Source: Anoplopoma fimbria (Eukaryota > Chordata > Actinopteri > Perciformes > Anoplopomatidae). Taken from it: a stretch of 64,000 bases of DNA. The position numbers were made by a program, and so were the translations under genes. The stretch spans positions 19,652,834-19,716,833 of the forward strand of contig NC_072449.1 in assembly GCF_027596085.1 (NCBI RefSeq), read 5' to 3'. The notes below the pieces were generated by a model, which was not told the DNA's origin, did no database searches, and saw nothing but the letters and a program-made list of their open reading frames with translations. Position 1 is the stretch's first letter, and each line of letters opens with the position of its first letter. Positions 1 to 15,100 of the stretch are shown here, piece after piece.

Positions 1-2839
1 TGACTTTCTTTCATTCTGACAATATTACTTTCATCTGAAACTTGATATACTGGAACATTTTATTGTCATGTAACTTAATGATGCTCCGTTTAGAGTTGTT
101 GCATACAGTAAAAGAATCTCTCCAAATGGCCACAGTCTTGTGCATCTCAAATAAATGTTCCCCCGTAGTTGATGTTAAGGGTCGTAACAAGACAAAAACA
201 AATGATTGTCTACACTTATACACAATCTTCTTCTGTTTATCTGTTCACTACATCCATTTCATATACTGTAAACGCAGAGTAAACATGCACAGGCATGGCA
301 GTCAAAAAACTAGGACTGAGAAAAAGAACAGTAGGATTGTTAAACATCTAAAATCAGCATAAACATTTCTCATTGGGAACATACACAGACATATGTTGTG
401 TGTTTTTATCTTCTTATATCAATATTTTATTTAACATGAACAAAATGTGTACCATATAATGAAGAATATCTTCTTTCTTTTATGTATTTTTTCATTCATT
501 TCGATGAATGTACAACGCAACGTGTCTGTCTTGCCTCGGGTCATGCATGCCTGAGTATTTAAAGATTATACAGCAAAAAGTTTATGTGCAACACAGCCAA
601 AAAATAAAAATAAAACATAAAGTAACTCAAATTACCATCTCTGCAATTCACTGCAGAAAACCAAACCAGCACAACTGTAAGGACACACACCATTGAACAT
701 GGTGAAAAGGCATAAATACACTCCATTTAAAATGCAGTTAAAGTCACAACAACCTAAACTAAATTTCACAGAGCTTTTTATTTTGCAGCAGAGTTTGACA
801 TTCACAGACAAGCATCATAGGTAGTTTGTAAATCACTGAGAATGATAAGGAGGGAAGCAGAGTTCATGCAATAAAGTGACATTATCAGCTGGAAAGGTTT
901 TAGCTTCTATCTTTATCTTTTTAACCGGTCTTCAGCTGCTGAACCAGTTTGGCATCCTGGATATAACCTTCAAACCCATAATGTAGACATTTCTGATTTT
1001 CAGTGAAATCTCTTTTTCTTTTTCCAAAAAATATATAAGATTTATTCAGGGAGTGCAGTTAGTGACAGTGTGGGCTCCATCGTAGCTCTGACAGCTTGAC
1101 AGACTAGAAACAGATGGCTGGTTTTAGCGAAGGAGCAATTATTCATAGTTCGATACTAAAGTGGCCTTCTTAACCCTTGTAACTCAGCTCTCAGGTGTGG
1201 TTTGGAATAGACTAACATTTTGTCCAGGCTTTTATTTTATTCTATAAACCAATCTGATTTCTTGACAGAAGTTTGGAGTTAAACTTCAAAAATGGGCAGA
1301 TTTTAGCATCTTTACTTTGAATACATTGCATTTTAGGAATGATAGGGTCATTTGATTATTTTTGTATAATGGGTCCTCACAAAAAACGGAAATGTATGAT
1401 TCTGTAATATTAATACATATACCACATGTTCATATTCAGAGTACTAGCTGTCTGTGCAGGTGCTGCTGCACTGTGATTCAGAGTACTCTCTGGTAGGAGC
1501 AAGACACATTTCCAAAACCATCACAGGTACAATGTCACACAGGTGGAACACAGACTATAGTATGTACTATATATGCAGGCTATAGTCAGGGAAGACTGAA
1601 TTATTCACATTTTCAGTGATGACAGACTTTTGATGAAACAGTTTGTTGAAAAATATGTTTCGATAAAATAACATGTAAATAGACTGTACTATAGTTGTAT
1701 TTTTTACATTTTCAGTTTGAATTTTTACAACCATTAGTGACTCTCACTAAAGATATAACATACATTTGTAAGGAACTGACTCATTTTCAGATTTAGACTT
1801 AATTTATATGATAATAAGTGATATAGTTGCATTAGTGCCGGGGAAAAGAGAGGATGGTGTGCATGTGGGTCGAAGTTTGTTTAAAAGGTACTAAACAAAT
1901 ACTCATGAACCACACTCAATACTTTGGTTTATGACAAAATACCCGCAAATGTGATGACATTCCCATCAACCCAAGCTGTACTTTGTGTGTTGTTCAAATT
2001 ATCTAATGCTAACAAGGAAACATGCTACAAGATGTTGAGCATGATACCTGCTAAACATCAACATGCATTAAGCTCAAAGGACATATATGCCAAAGTGAAC
2101 CCTTAAAAACCATTAGCATTACTGTAGCATTTTACTCTTGTGACATGATACCCAAGATTAAAGTCTGCTAATGGTTTGTATCCATATTTATATGGCACCT
2201 GGCCTCGGAAACCAAATGGCAACGTCTCCTCACTTGAATAAATTAGGTCTCTCTCTCTTTTGGATCACACTTAACCTGTCACTGATGACAGATACATTAC
2301 AGTTGTGGTCGGGGGAAATGGATTAACATGTAAATTAGCGATGACATGGAAATAAACCGCCATCTTCATGTTTAGTGCAACCTGCAGGACATCATAGATC
2401 TGTAGCTGTGGTCCATCCATTTGTAGAGTTACCTGGATGTGTTTGAAAGAAAAGGCTGAGATAAAAAGAAGAGAGTAAACACATGCATATTGTTTACACC
2501 AAATAGCTTTTACCCGAGTGCACATATTCTTATTATACAGTATATTTTTCATTGTCATGATATAATTTGATGTGTTCCTTAATAATAAGTTACAGTGCTG
2601 TTTGTTTTATGGCACAAGTCTTCCTGCAACTTTGAAATAGTTTAATGGAAGTTTTTTGAAGTTTAAGACCTAGTGCAATTGTTTTTTCCCAACATTTTTG
2701 ACAAAGTCTTTGTGCTTAAAAATGGTGAGTGCAGGAATCCTGTATGCAAATGTTAAAATATAATACCACAAAGGTTTTTATCAGATATGGAATCCTCCTA
2801 GCTTCCAGTCACCCGACCCTACAAAGGGGCTCTGTTGGG
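1..2839 (-). other. Region downstream of the EP2-like receptor gene; probable 3' UTR plus flank
   Basis: No credible coding region is seen; open frames are short and unlike known proteins. The stretch follows the receptor stop codon on the minus strand, so part of it should be its 3' UTR. Several minus-strand AATAAA hexamers occur (for example at 777-782 and 426-431), so the polyadenylation site cannot be chosen by eye. The region is AT-rich with many ATTTA-like motifs on both strands. Confidence 0.4.
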
Positions 2840-3127
2840 TCACAGAGGTATACTGGAGTACATGTTTGTCTGTGAAACAGACACGTCTGGGGGGTTGCGC
2901 TGTATGTGATTGTCAAGGGGTAAAGACAGTGCGCAGTGTGCCGTCGTCTTCACAGCTTTTCTGCTGAAGCGGCAGGTCAACAGAGAGCAAAGGTGTTGAA
3001 ACACGGACTTGCGGCAGATGATGAAGACCCAGGGATCCACAATGGGGTTCAGTGCGTAGAAGCGGAAGGCTGTCAGGTTCTCCGTATCGCCACAAAAAGG
3101 ATGAATGGCGTTGATAAAGCCTGCAAT
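2840..3127 (-). CDS. ptger2: EP2-like receptor, exon 2 (TM7 and C-terminal tail)
   Basis: The minus strand shows a pyrimidine-rich acceptor (CTCTCTCTTCAG) just above 3127, then 95 codons and a TGA stop at 2842-2840. It encodes an extracellular loop with a sequon, TM7 with the conserved Arg and DPWVF, a CR-rich helix 8 region and a Ser/Thr-containing tail ending SSIPL. The phase 0 start matches the exon 1 donor. Confidence 0.9.
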   Translation of the reverse strand: MAGFINAIHPFCGDTENLTAFRFYALNPIVDPWVFIICRKSVFQHLCSLLTCRFSRKAVKTTAHCALSLPLDNHIQRNPPDVSVSQTNMYSSIPL

Positions 3128-6100
3128 CTGAAGAGAGAGAAAAGTTAGACAAAGTCTTTACTGATCATAGGTTACAAATATAAAGCCTAGAAAATACAAG
3201 AGAGTTGCATCATCTACAAGACGTCAGTCTAGGTCTCAGGATACAGACCACTGCTGGTTTTCTGTCCCAGATTAGATAACCAGAATGAAAACCAGCAGGG
3301 CAATCGGTCAATTATGTTGCAGCCACATTTTGGCGATGCAGAGCTCAAACCTTACGGGAAAAAGGACCTGCTTCACTCCCTAGGAGCTACTCAGCATGCA
3401 GTTTTATCCGTAGTTTAGTCTCAACATTCTTGCTCTCTCTCCTCACCAACAGTGAGGGTGAGGAAAGGTCTCCAACTCCGTTAAACACCAGCCAGCTGCT
3501 ATCTTTGAAAAATATATATTTGTCTCCTTTCTGCATTGCTCCATTTGTGATTTTGCTGGTGTGTTTCTCCAGTAACTGATTAATTTGTGTTCTAAGAAAT
3601 ATTGTCTTGACAGTAGCTTTGACACTTTTTGTGCTAGTCATTTTGGTGATTTATTACTAGGAATAAGAAGCTGACATGTTTGGTACTAAGTAAAATGGTA
3701 TTTGTATATTACGAGACAAGATGAGCATCATATCTTGGTTTTGTCAGAGCAGGTTTTCTTTGGTGTCTTGGGTGTGTTTGGTTTATGCAGCTGCCATTTA
3801 AAGATCACCAGGACAATACATAATTACACAATGGAGTTGTCGGCACTTGTTAAACCCAGATGAGAGCACATGACTGTGTGTTTAGTATCAGTGTCAGTTG
3901 GGGCTGTGGTTCATCTTGTTATGCTGGGCTTTACCAAACGTCAACATCCCCCTCTTTATACCAATTAAACACAATGTCCTAAATACAGATCCAGAAAATG
4001 CTACATGACAAAACCACAACTGTATTGACCTTTAGGGAAGAGCAGGCAGCAGAAAGGTAGAGAGAGAAGCAGCAGCTGGCCCAGGCAGCATCTTTGTCAC
4101 CTCACTCCTCTTCTCTATCAACAATTCTCCATTTCCTCCATGAAATATCCAACAAACAGTAGCCTAATTAATGGCCTGTGCTGATTGAGTGTTTGTATGC
4201 ATTGGTGTTAATGTTTCCCGGTTGCTAGGGCCTGGACTGAAAACTAATATGATAGAGACAGAGTGAGAGGGCCCAGAGGAAGCAGAGGCCAAACCAGACA
4301 ACCAGAGGGGCCAGACACTAGGCTGTCTATGCCCTCTCAACACTCGTTAACTGGCTAAACTCACACGGATGTGGTCGCTCACATATTGATCTACAGATAC
4401 ACCCTTGAGAAATACAGATAGGGAGGAAGAGGCTGACTGCAAACCCCAAAAAAGCAGCAATCATTTCAAGATGCCTCTGAGAAGATATTGAGCTCAAAGA
4501 CATAATAACTTAAAACCAACACCCTAAAACAGTGCCGTCAACAGATGTGTCAGAAATGGTACATGTAAAAGGTCCAACGTAGAACATAACAACAACAACC
4601 AGATGTTCTTAACTTTTTTAAGAAGTATTTGAGGTTCCGAGAAATTTCTTCAATTGCACAACCGGTTACTGGCGAATTCATTGATTGCAAAGACTTAATA
4701 AATAAGGGAAAAAGTTGAAGTCAGTCAGAATTGATATGAACACAGGTTAAGACAGTGTGGCACCGTTTCCTTTCACAGGTTAACGTTTGCTGGAGACCAA
4801 CAAAAAAAAATTCACAATGAGACACTTTTTCAGTAAATTTTTCCTTCATCATCAGTTACTGCATTCATCTGATTAATGATAGCATTAAATTAAAAAAATC
4901 ACTGTGAATATGAATATATCCAGGTTTGGGTTGCACTATCTTTTCATGAATCCATAACTAAGTGTGTGCGTTTAGTTCTAAGTAACTACGAGTGATTTAC
5001 TAAACCAGATCTATTTGCCAGGATATCGGCAGAATATCGGAGGCAGTGGATACAAACACATGTTTAAAATGCCTTAGAAATAATAGTGAAATATGTCCTT
5101 ATTGGACCTTAACCTCTTTTACCACAATAATCACAACACCATTAACTCTCTTGGCGCATGACCATGAAAACAGAAGTCATGTTGGCAACAATTTGTTATT
5201 TGAATTAATCGTTGAAGTAAAAGTAAATCTTAGGCCTACTGGCATAAAACACACTAACAACACAAAGACAAATGGCTCTCGTTCTCAACCGCAGTTATCG
5301 TACACTTTATTCATCATGCGGTGTTGCCAGTAACATTTCAAACAGACCTGCTTCCTCATACTCTCTGCCATCTTCCCTGTTCCACATGACCACCCTCACC
5401 CTTGCTTCTGTTGCTGCATGACACCCTGCCTCTTATGGTCCTCCCGACGAACCTGAAGCCCTGCAGAGAGGGCCACAAATCACAAGCTGTCCTCTCCGAG
5501 CACTACAAGATGTGGGGCCAAAACTAATGAGGTGTCAGGCTCTCCTTAAACAGGAGCATATTAATGTATCAGTCTGTGAATCATGTCGATGAGAAAGGAA
5601 CATACTGTAAGCGTGCTCGTAGACCTATAAATCCAGCAAAAGCAAATACATTCGCAGATGTACTGTATATAGATGCATACAGTACATTTGCAGACAGTTG
5701 CCTGTACACTGGATTTTGTACATGCGCAAACAGATTCATCTATCACCACTATCAACTCATTTGCAATTTGTTCCTGAACTTATAAATCTAATAAGTTCTA
5801 TGTCAAAGAAATGGAGTGCTATTTCTGTCCCGAATATATATTTCCTTTTACTTCGTATTCTGATATTTTGATGACCTAGAATCTTCAAGCACCTGGAGCC
5901 AGTTGGTGTTAATGGGTACATAGTAAGATCCTGGCAGAGACACATAGTAAGATCCTATTTGGGGCTGATGATTGCTTTTTATTTCATGAAACAAGACCAC
6001 GTAATGGATGTCTACACTCTATGACCCATTAGTTTCCATCTCATGGTCCTGGAGGACTCTTCACAACTCCTTTCTTCCTGATCCTGTTTCACTGCAGGAT

Positions 6101-9100
6101 CATTACACAGGCATGAGAGAGTAGACAGCGCAGAGATTACAGGCCTTTAAGAGCGGACATGTTTACAGCATCGATCCAGCAGAGAAAGTGCGAAATGCTA
6201 CAGTGCTACACTAGTCTTTAAAAGAGTAGTTCAACATTTTGGGGAACATGCTTCATTGCCTTCTTGTTCGTCCACCTGGAGCGCGTGGAAACACGCTGGT
6301 ATCACAACACTGACATATTATCTATTAGGTTAATTAATGGTTAACTTGTCAACTCTTTACCAGCTAAATGTGTCCCCCTCACTTTAACTGTTTCAGGTTG
6401 ATTCATTCACAAAAAATTTTTTTATTTTGTGTACCTACCAAGGAAATATAGGCGATTAGAGTTAGGGCATTCACAATGCATAATTGTCTTCCTAAACCAA
6501 TTCTACGCCCTTGCCATGGCAACAAGACTTCAAGAGGTTGCGTAGGAAATATTTCACAGAATGTAACTTGTTCTAAAACCACATAATGATGTATTTACAT
6601 TTCTGTTTTATGTGTGGCTTGAACAAACAAAGTACAGCATGTTAACTATTAAGCTTGAACCGCAGTGGGAGGCGTACTAACTGTTTTTTCCTTTGCTGAA
6701 AGCCTTAACAAGGCTTCACACATCCTGTTCTTAACACATAGCATAAATTATATCAATGTTTTCATCTCATTCCTGGGAAAAAGGCAAATAAGTATGAAAC
6801 AGCAGTAGTTTACAAGAGATGTGTAAAACTAACCAGTGTTTCAGTATTGAGCCTAGTTATCAGGGAGGTGAAAGTAGTAGTTCAGATCAGAGAAATTCAA
6901 CAGAAATTGAAAAAACATTAAACACACACTGACTGTTCATCTGTTTGTAATTTTGTTCCTGCTTGATGCTGTGACGTAGAGAGGTCTAATGAAGTGCATC
7001 GATCCAGGTTTCACAATAACACTGGTATTGATTCGATTTCCGCCCACGGCCTTCGTTTCTTACAACAGCACACAACAAAGCGGACATTGTAGATGGTAAA
7101 ACGTCAACTCAAAGGCAACGTAAACTATATTTGTCTGTATTTAATCAAAATAATACATACTTTCCTTGTAAAACCTGTTCTGCATGGAAATTGATAAAGT
7201 GATAAAATATGTCACCGGTGTTAATAAGGAGCTGGTCACATTAAAAAAAAACTCTATCTTCTCTGTGCACAAGTCATTCAGGAAAACATTTAAAATGCCA
7301 ACAAATGTGGAGACTACACTGCTGAGAGTCCAACAGTATGTGCACTTGCCAAAGACACACAATTTGTCACGGTCAGCCATGGTTTTTGTTTACGTTTGGC
7401 GTTGTGCACCTGGAACGCCTCAAGGTCAGAAGTTTGAAATTCTGACTGCGTTAGTTATCTTGAACGCAGCGTTGGTGTTTTTACACCAGGGGAATTCCAC
7501 TGCTTCACAATCTACAGCTAGGAAGTTAGTGATGAGGTGGCTTGTGTCGTCTAAGATGCAGAAAAAGATACAGAGTGGAAGGTAGAGTGGGTGTATGCCG
7601 GCAAGAGCTTCAACATGCATCTAGTGCTTGTAATCAATTTGTCCATTATGTCAATGTCTCCTCAGGCTTTGTTTAATTACTTTTACAACACAGAAAACTA
7701 ATCTCTAACTGCCCAAACTCATTGAAGGTTTTCAGTATCAAGCTGTTCACTTAGGAAGAATCACAGGAGTCATATAAATGTAAATGTGCAAGTAAACATC
7801 AAATTAAAAATGAATGGCTGCAATGTAAGGCAGTAAAGTCAGCTTTTGTTTGTCTTCAGACGAGTTTCATCAGGGGAATTATGCTGTCTGAACATCCATT
7901 AGTCAGTTTCCTCTTTAAAAAGTGCCCGACGCTGTATTGAGTTACCTGGAGCCATTAGGCCTTACACTAGCATTGTGTAAAATAGGCTTCAGTAAGAAAA
8001 CTATTCCAGAGGACAGGCGCCATCCTGACACTCAATACACTGAAATATCTGGGGGAAAAGCGACTACAGTGCAAGATAACAAAACGCTTTACCTGCACAC
8101 AGTTTCATTCTGCCATAAATCATGCATGTTGTTCTATGAATCTTTCTCTTCCTCAGTTTGTAAAAAAAAAAGTAGGATGAATATATGATACAGCCTTTAT
8201 TACTACAGAATCTACATGTATCACCCTTTCTTTTGTCTAAGTAATGTAAAAAGAATTTAAACTAAAAGAGTCAAAGTGAGCTCTCTGATGAGTAAACTGT
8301 CATACACAAGTGAGAAGCTATAGGAGTTGCAAAACTGCTGACAAAAAAAGAAAAAAAACACACACACACACAGTAGAAACACCAAAGAGGAAGTGGAAGC
8401 AACTGTGAAAATCCAACAAAACATTTGACAAAGTGATTTTAAATATGAGGTGGCTGATTTCATGTGATTTTCATGTGATTTTCAAGTGAAAATGTGCCAA
8501 ACCTTGTCGCTGTTGCAACAGGCGAGAGACTCAACAGGCGTTCACTGCAGTTCCTCAAAGACAGAAATCCTATTTTTGTAAGTTTATCCATCCCTGTTGG
8601 TTATGACAACAGCTTTATTACAGAGTTCTGGGAGATGTGATAACATTATCCGTTGGGCCAGTTGGTAAATATAGATAAGTAAAATATATTGACTTAATAT
8701 TCAAAATAAACATGTTGTTAGAAGATAAGACTGGTACTTTTACTGTGGCTGTACTCGCTGTTTGCTATTCAGTATTATTCTATTTCAGATCATTTTCTTT
8801 GGCATTTTGGCAAAGCTAACTGAATACAGACTGTAACAGGACAAATAATCAGCAGCACATTAACCACAAAAAGGAAATACAAGTCTTGACATGTACTGCC
8901 GGCCTGCTGTTTTATGACTTTCCCAAGACTGACTGACAACAAACCACAGCAAAACAATCGGTCATGTGTCAAACACAGTCTGTAAGTTTGTTTTGTTTTG
9001 GGATTCAAAAAACAAACACAACATGATATGATTAATTTAACTAATGTGAGTTGACATGACAGCAATATTACAACATTGTTTCTGGTTAAACACAGGAAGA

Positions 9101-12100
9101 TTGCGCATTAAACTACCGACCTTGCTGTGTGCAGCACCAATGCCAATGTTTAGCTACACCACCTGCTGCATAATGGTGTAGATTTGAATGTTACTATACA
9201 TACACATCTAACAAACTTATTTTGTTCTGCAGTCACTGTGTAAGCCTTTCACAACTCATATTGTATACCACAGATTTTCTGTTTCCTCTTTTATGCTTCT
9301 AATGTGAATTAAGGACAACCCCAAAGTACTTCCGTAATGACAAGTATATGTATAAGTAAATGCTGAAACATGTAAGTAAGCTCATGTAAACTCAGGCTGT
9401 TATTGCATGCTTTTTTTTATTGTCTGCAATTATCCTGGGAAAGCTTGTTTTTTCTAAATGATCTCACTGTCAGGATGGTTGGTATCCAGCATTCCTCCCT
9501 GTCAACATCCAACAGTGAGATTTTTCTACGAGTCAGCGGGAACCATACATCTGTGTGCTGGGTGGCTGTTGGTTTGGGTATCAGTTGAAATGATGGATGC
9601 CTGGATTATGGCATTCATCAGAGCATATCAGACTTCCTACACCGGTTGGTTGACACCAAAAATAGATTATAATATATAATATATATAAATAAAAATACAA
9701 TGTGTTTTATTGCCATGTCCTCTCAGGGACTGCCTATTGTTCAGACCGCCCTTTATTCTAGGACCCCCAATAGTCCAAAAACTGGCCCATCGGACGGAAA
9801 GCCAATTTGTCCAACAGCACGTTATCCAGAAACAAGCGCTCGTTGTTCCAAGGCCCTTTGCTCCGAAAATAAAAACCCTCCCTTCAACAAACACAAAAAC
9901 ATGTCTCATTATTATACAGAATGACGTCATTTTACCTTCTTTTTCTTTTACCAGAAATCCTGTTAGGTATGGGAAACAAAACTACTTGGTTAGGTTTGGG
10001 AAAAGATCATTGTTGGGTTTAAATAGACCCTTTCTGGAAGAAAGCCATGAAGGCTTACTTCAATTATATACAAAAATAATGTGACCTTGGACGGTCCGAT
10101 GACATCATTCTACATTATAATCGGCCACATGCATCTGTTTGTTGCAGGGAGAGTTTGAATTTTCAAAGCAATGGGCATTTGTTTTTGGGGTACTGGTGTT
10201 TCTAAATTATGGGCAGCAGGAACAGTGGTATGGCATCATCCTTCCAAACATTTAACTATTCCCACATCAGATTACAAGACACAACATCATCAAACTTTGT
10301 TTGTTTAAACAAATAGAAATTGACTTTAATCATCAAGTTTTTTCTCCACATTTGATTTAAAAATTTCATTGAAGATATTTTTAGGACAACAAGGGAGTCT
10401 CTGGGAGCAGAGGTGAGTGGGTGGGGGGTTATTCCCATCAACTATATTTCATGTAGAGTTCACTGAGACCTAAAATCACAAACCACAGAATCTCCACTGG
10501 CTTCCTGGTTGCAATTATCTTGAATTTGTTTTGTCCAAGTTGTCCAAGGGCTCAGACGCTCTTTGAAGGGAGAAATTGTTTTATCTGCGGAACACAACAA
10601 CATTTTGGGAAGACGGCCCCGAAGAAAATGACCGCTGTTTGAAAAAAAAAACTGACTGACTGATATATTTAATGGCTGGACTGAAAACCCCAATAACTTC
10701 CATACTTCCTTTAATCAGTGTCTCCAATAGACTAAAAAGATCTAATTGTATGCATGAAATCACAAATGTGAATTCTTATGTGTTTTCTCTCTTGACATGA
10801 GAGACCTCATGTCATCTTAATCAAGCTTATTCTCCAGTGTGTTATATCAGGCTTTTTTTTAAGTGTATATCCGCCATTTTCCCAAATTCACACGTCCCTC
10901 GGCACAACAACAGAAGATCATCACATTCCGGCTCACTTAGGGTTTGTTGGATGTGAGGGTGTTGTATTTCACTGCTGCGGCTCAGCCAAGTTTTATTAGG
11001 CAATACATCTCCTGAAACTGCCGGCAAGGCTGAGTATGAAACAAGAATCCTATTGTTCTCTGTGTACTAACATTCTGAAAGACGTAATTATTAAATTAAC
11101 ACCAGGGGTGGTTTTGGTTTGCCGGTTCCAATCTGGATCCGTTTCGCAGTTGACAAAAGACCTGGATTTGTACCACACGTTAACAAATTTTGTCATCAAA
11201 CCCTTAATCTCGCCTCACCTTTTTTTTATTTGTTAAGAACAAAAAAATAAAATATGAAAGCCGGCTTTAATTTTGTTAAACATCACCAATGGCAGATTAG
11301 ATCAGCTGTACCTAATTAACAATAATTAGGTTATCATGGGGGGACCCTATAAAAAGGCTCTAAAAGAACACAGGTGATCCATGGCAACCCGGAGGTGATT
11401 AGCGGTTCTTTGACTTCAGCTGGAATCAGCTGTTATTGGAGCGATTAGCTAGCGGCGTGTCCAGCGGCCTTATCAGGCCTACGGAACGGACTTCTGATGG
11501 ACTTGTGTTGACCAAATGTATGGATCCATAATCTAGTAAACTTCGTTTAATAACTGTTCATTTAAAGTAAATTTGCTGTCTGTGTGGGAGAGATAGAGTT
11601 AGACCTACAGTGTTGTAACTAAGCTTGAAAAATAAAAATGTTCCACGAAATGTGTCTGTTTGAGTTCATGGAGGAAGATTTTAGAGGAAGTTCTTAAGTA
11701 TCAAGCACGACGAGTATCAAGAGTAGTGTAATCATATTATCTGTAACCAAGCAACCAATGTACTTCCTGTTTACACCGGCGCGCGCATGCCCAGTGTACG
11801 TGAATAGTCACGTGATATTCGTTTTCAGGGAGCAAGTCTGGACGCGAAAACATCATTTGGACGGAGATCCACACATTTTCATTAGAAAACGGGGTTTTAA
11901 GATCTGTTAATGTGACAAGATCTGTTAATGTGGACATGGCCTGAAGCTACCCAAGGACAACTCAGACAGCAGCAACACAATGACAATCACGTGACCACAA
12001 TCGCGTGGGTGAAAATCACCCGACGTTAGTGTTCTAGGGTTTTAAGCACAACTCCTGTTTCAATGTGTCTGCACCTCCTGAAATATATCTCTGAAGTTTC

Positions 12101-15100
12101 CATGTTGAATTATAGTATGTATATATGTATAACAGATATACTGGGAAGAGATACATATCAATATTTAAAAGTCCCTGCATATCAAATGACCCATCAAGAG
12201 GTCTCAACCCTGAGGTTGAGAAACTCTAAACCTGGGTGTGGAGCACATTTCACGCGATGCTGTGTGAACAATGAAAGTGTAGATGGATGGACAAATAAGC
12301 GTGGCCACACATGGCATGGCAAGAACCTATTTATGCAAATATGGAGGTCACCAAATAATGTGTATGTACATACGGGAAATGGCTGCGTGAGAAAGATCTA
12401 CTGATAATTTCTGTATGTCTTGGCAACAACTTTGCCAAGACATACAGATGCACGCAACCTCCTAACCTACCAAACTACTACTTTGCTCATTAGTGCATCA
12501 AAGGGAAGTCATCCCTCTGTTGCCATCTCTCTCAAAGACAACTACCATTGAGTAAATGCTTGACACTACATTTTCATTGAAGTTTCTGATGCACAAAAAA
12601 TCCAAACAAGAGCAGAATCTCTAGGAAAACACATTTCTAGCTTGGACTTCCTCAACCAGTGGCAGTAGGGAAATAAAAAATCAGAAGAGGAGCTCATCTG
12701 TGAGGCTAATGATATGAAAGAAATTGTGGTTTTAGTGGTATATATACACTGCATATAAACATAAAATTTAAAAATAACAAAGATTATGACGATGATGACA
12801 AATAGACCAAAAATAACAAAGGAAGAATCTCGCTGATTGATGCTGCTCTTGTTTTCACATAAGTAATGAGACAGAGCTTATGTACTTTCATCCATCTTCA
12901 TTTCATCTCAGTGTTCACTCACCATTTTTAATCTGTAATATTGACAGCATTGTCATATCAGAGTGAAAACTGGAGGCTATAATGTTCCCTCTCATGCTTA
13001 CAAAATGACACAACTAATAAATTATGTTTGCTTGAATTGTGGTACAGAAATAATCTTAATCCTGACATTAAAGAAGAGCTTGGTCGAGCAAATAACTAAA
13101 ACTTAAAAGGAAGACCTATGTGTCCCTCCAATAACACCTACTCCCCAACCACGGCTGCCTGGCCACTATTCAGGTAGAGCATGATTAAATTAACATTAAG
13201 TCTGGAGGCAGCTATTGATTGGAGAAGGTTTCCTCTGGGCCCACCACTATATTTCTCCTGAAGAAGCAAACTAGGCTCACAACTAAGAACATTTGCTAAA
13301 ACTAAGCATTAAAAAGCACTAAAACTATTGGAGAAGTACATCCTCCAGGAAATGGTAAAATGTGTTCATGTGTTTTTGTGCTCCCATAACAATTTAAACC
13401 ATCTGTTTTAGAACCTGGACCGACCAAGGATCATTATCGTGCACAGAAAGATAAAAAAAACCTAATGAAATACTCAAAGATCAAGGACGACGATCAAAAA
13501 CATGTGTCCACAGCCAAGGTAACAAAGTGAGCAGATTCCCCTTTTAGCTTATCTGGATGTGTTTACATCTGTCTTCTTCAATTCCCTAAAACTAGATTGC
13601 ACAGATGCGCACAACTTAGTGAAAATGTGTATTTTTGCACTGTTTATTCAAAGAGATCTTGCATTGTTAATTGACTAACCGAGACATCTTGCAGCACTCC
13701 ACTGACCCCCATGACATACAGGCACTGCTAAAGTGGCAGCTCACTGTTAAAAAAGTCCAATGATAATGCATTCATGACCGGGTAAAAATGGGTATTATTA
13801 TTAGCAGAACGTCCGCACACTTCTGCAAAGCAGAAACTATGAAAACATGTTTCCACACTGTTGCAAATTTCACATTTGTTGCCAACATTTATTGGCTTTT
13901 GTTTAAAGAAATATTTGGGGCCAGTCATGTATTTATCAAAAAATCAGTCTCAATGCAATGACAATGTAATTTATTCACAAACACAGAATGGATTTATTAA
14001 GGGCTGTTAGAAACAGCATATTTCTTTCTATCAAGGGCCTATTATTTAAAGGGATACTGAGAGTTCAGCGGGACGAGGGAACAGCTGCATTTGATGGTAG
14101 TTTCTAGCTCTATATCCCCCTGCTTTTGGTACCACAGTAATGAAAATATGTGGCAAGCAGTCTGACTGGAAGTAGACAGAGATCATTCAAGGGACAGGGA
14201 GTAAGAAGGCTTTATGCATGAACACATGAAGCCACAAACAGGATATTTTTCATGGTTACAGTATCAGTATTCATTTTAACATTGTGTTAAGTAAGGTTGT
14301 GTTGTGAAAAGGAAAGTAGTATCAACACTTTGAAGTGCTTTTAATCAATATTTCATATTAACCATAAAATCACATTACTAATTTTATGTGAAAGGGGTCG
14401 CTCACAGTAACGAACCAACAGAGAATTATCACCTGACTTTGCGGACAGAGCTAGAAAAAAAGAGTGAATATTACACTTACATTCACCAGGTGGCAAGAAA
14501 CACAACTTCAAATGAATGCTAATGTCGCTAACTATAGCAGCAACTGCTGGATGGGTAGACAAGCAACTGTCTGCAAACACGTTTGCTATGTCAACTTAAA
14601 AAACGGGACGATATGTAAGTACTAACAGCTTGTTTTCACTGACGTCAAAGTGGAGAAAATGAGTCAAAATATCCACTAAAGATATCACAGTGCAAAATAT
14701 TCCGCCATGGTCAGTCAAGCAAATAACTTGTGAAGTGACTCATGAATATTTTTTCATAACTATAACTAAAATCTCTGATCAACTCTCCACATCTGTCTTT
14801 ACTCACCTCTTATCATCCAACTGAAGCCTAAGGCCATGTTCTTCAGCAACCACACACTTCTGCACATTAGAAAAGGGGTTTAACCTAATTACCTCTGGGA
14901 TATTTATTATATTTGTTGTCCACTTTCTCCTGTGTGGCTCAAACTGAGTAAAACGTGACAACTAGCAAGAAACCAGGATGAAATATGAAGGGCAGGATTA
15001 GCTAGCCTGCCTCTTTGTGACTGCTGTAATAGGAGCACATGTGTGCTCGTATATGAAGTGTGCATATGTTGTGTACATGTTGAATGGAGGTTTAAGCCTA

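Noticed and set aside
7184..7585. 133-codon plus-strand open frame in the receptor intron
   Set aside because: No recognisable motif, no splice or promoter context; likely chance or an old repeat fragment.
12063..12404. 113-codon plus-strand open frame
   Set aside because: No similarity recognised and it lies in intronic AT-rich DNA with composition typical of chance frames.
12411..12447. Hairpin as a bacterial-type terminator or pre-miRNA
   Set aside because: The context is vertebrate intronic DNA, there is no T tract, and the stem is too short for a miRNA precursor.
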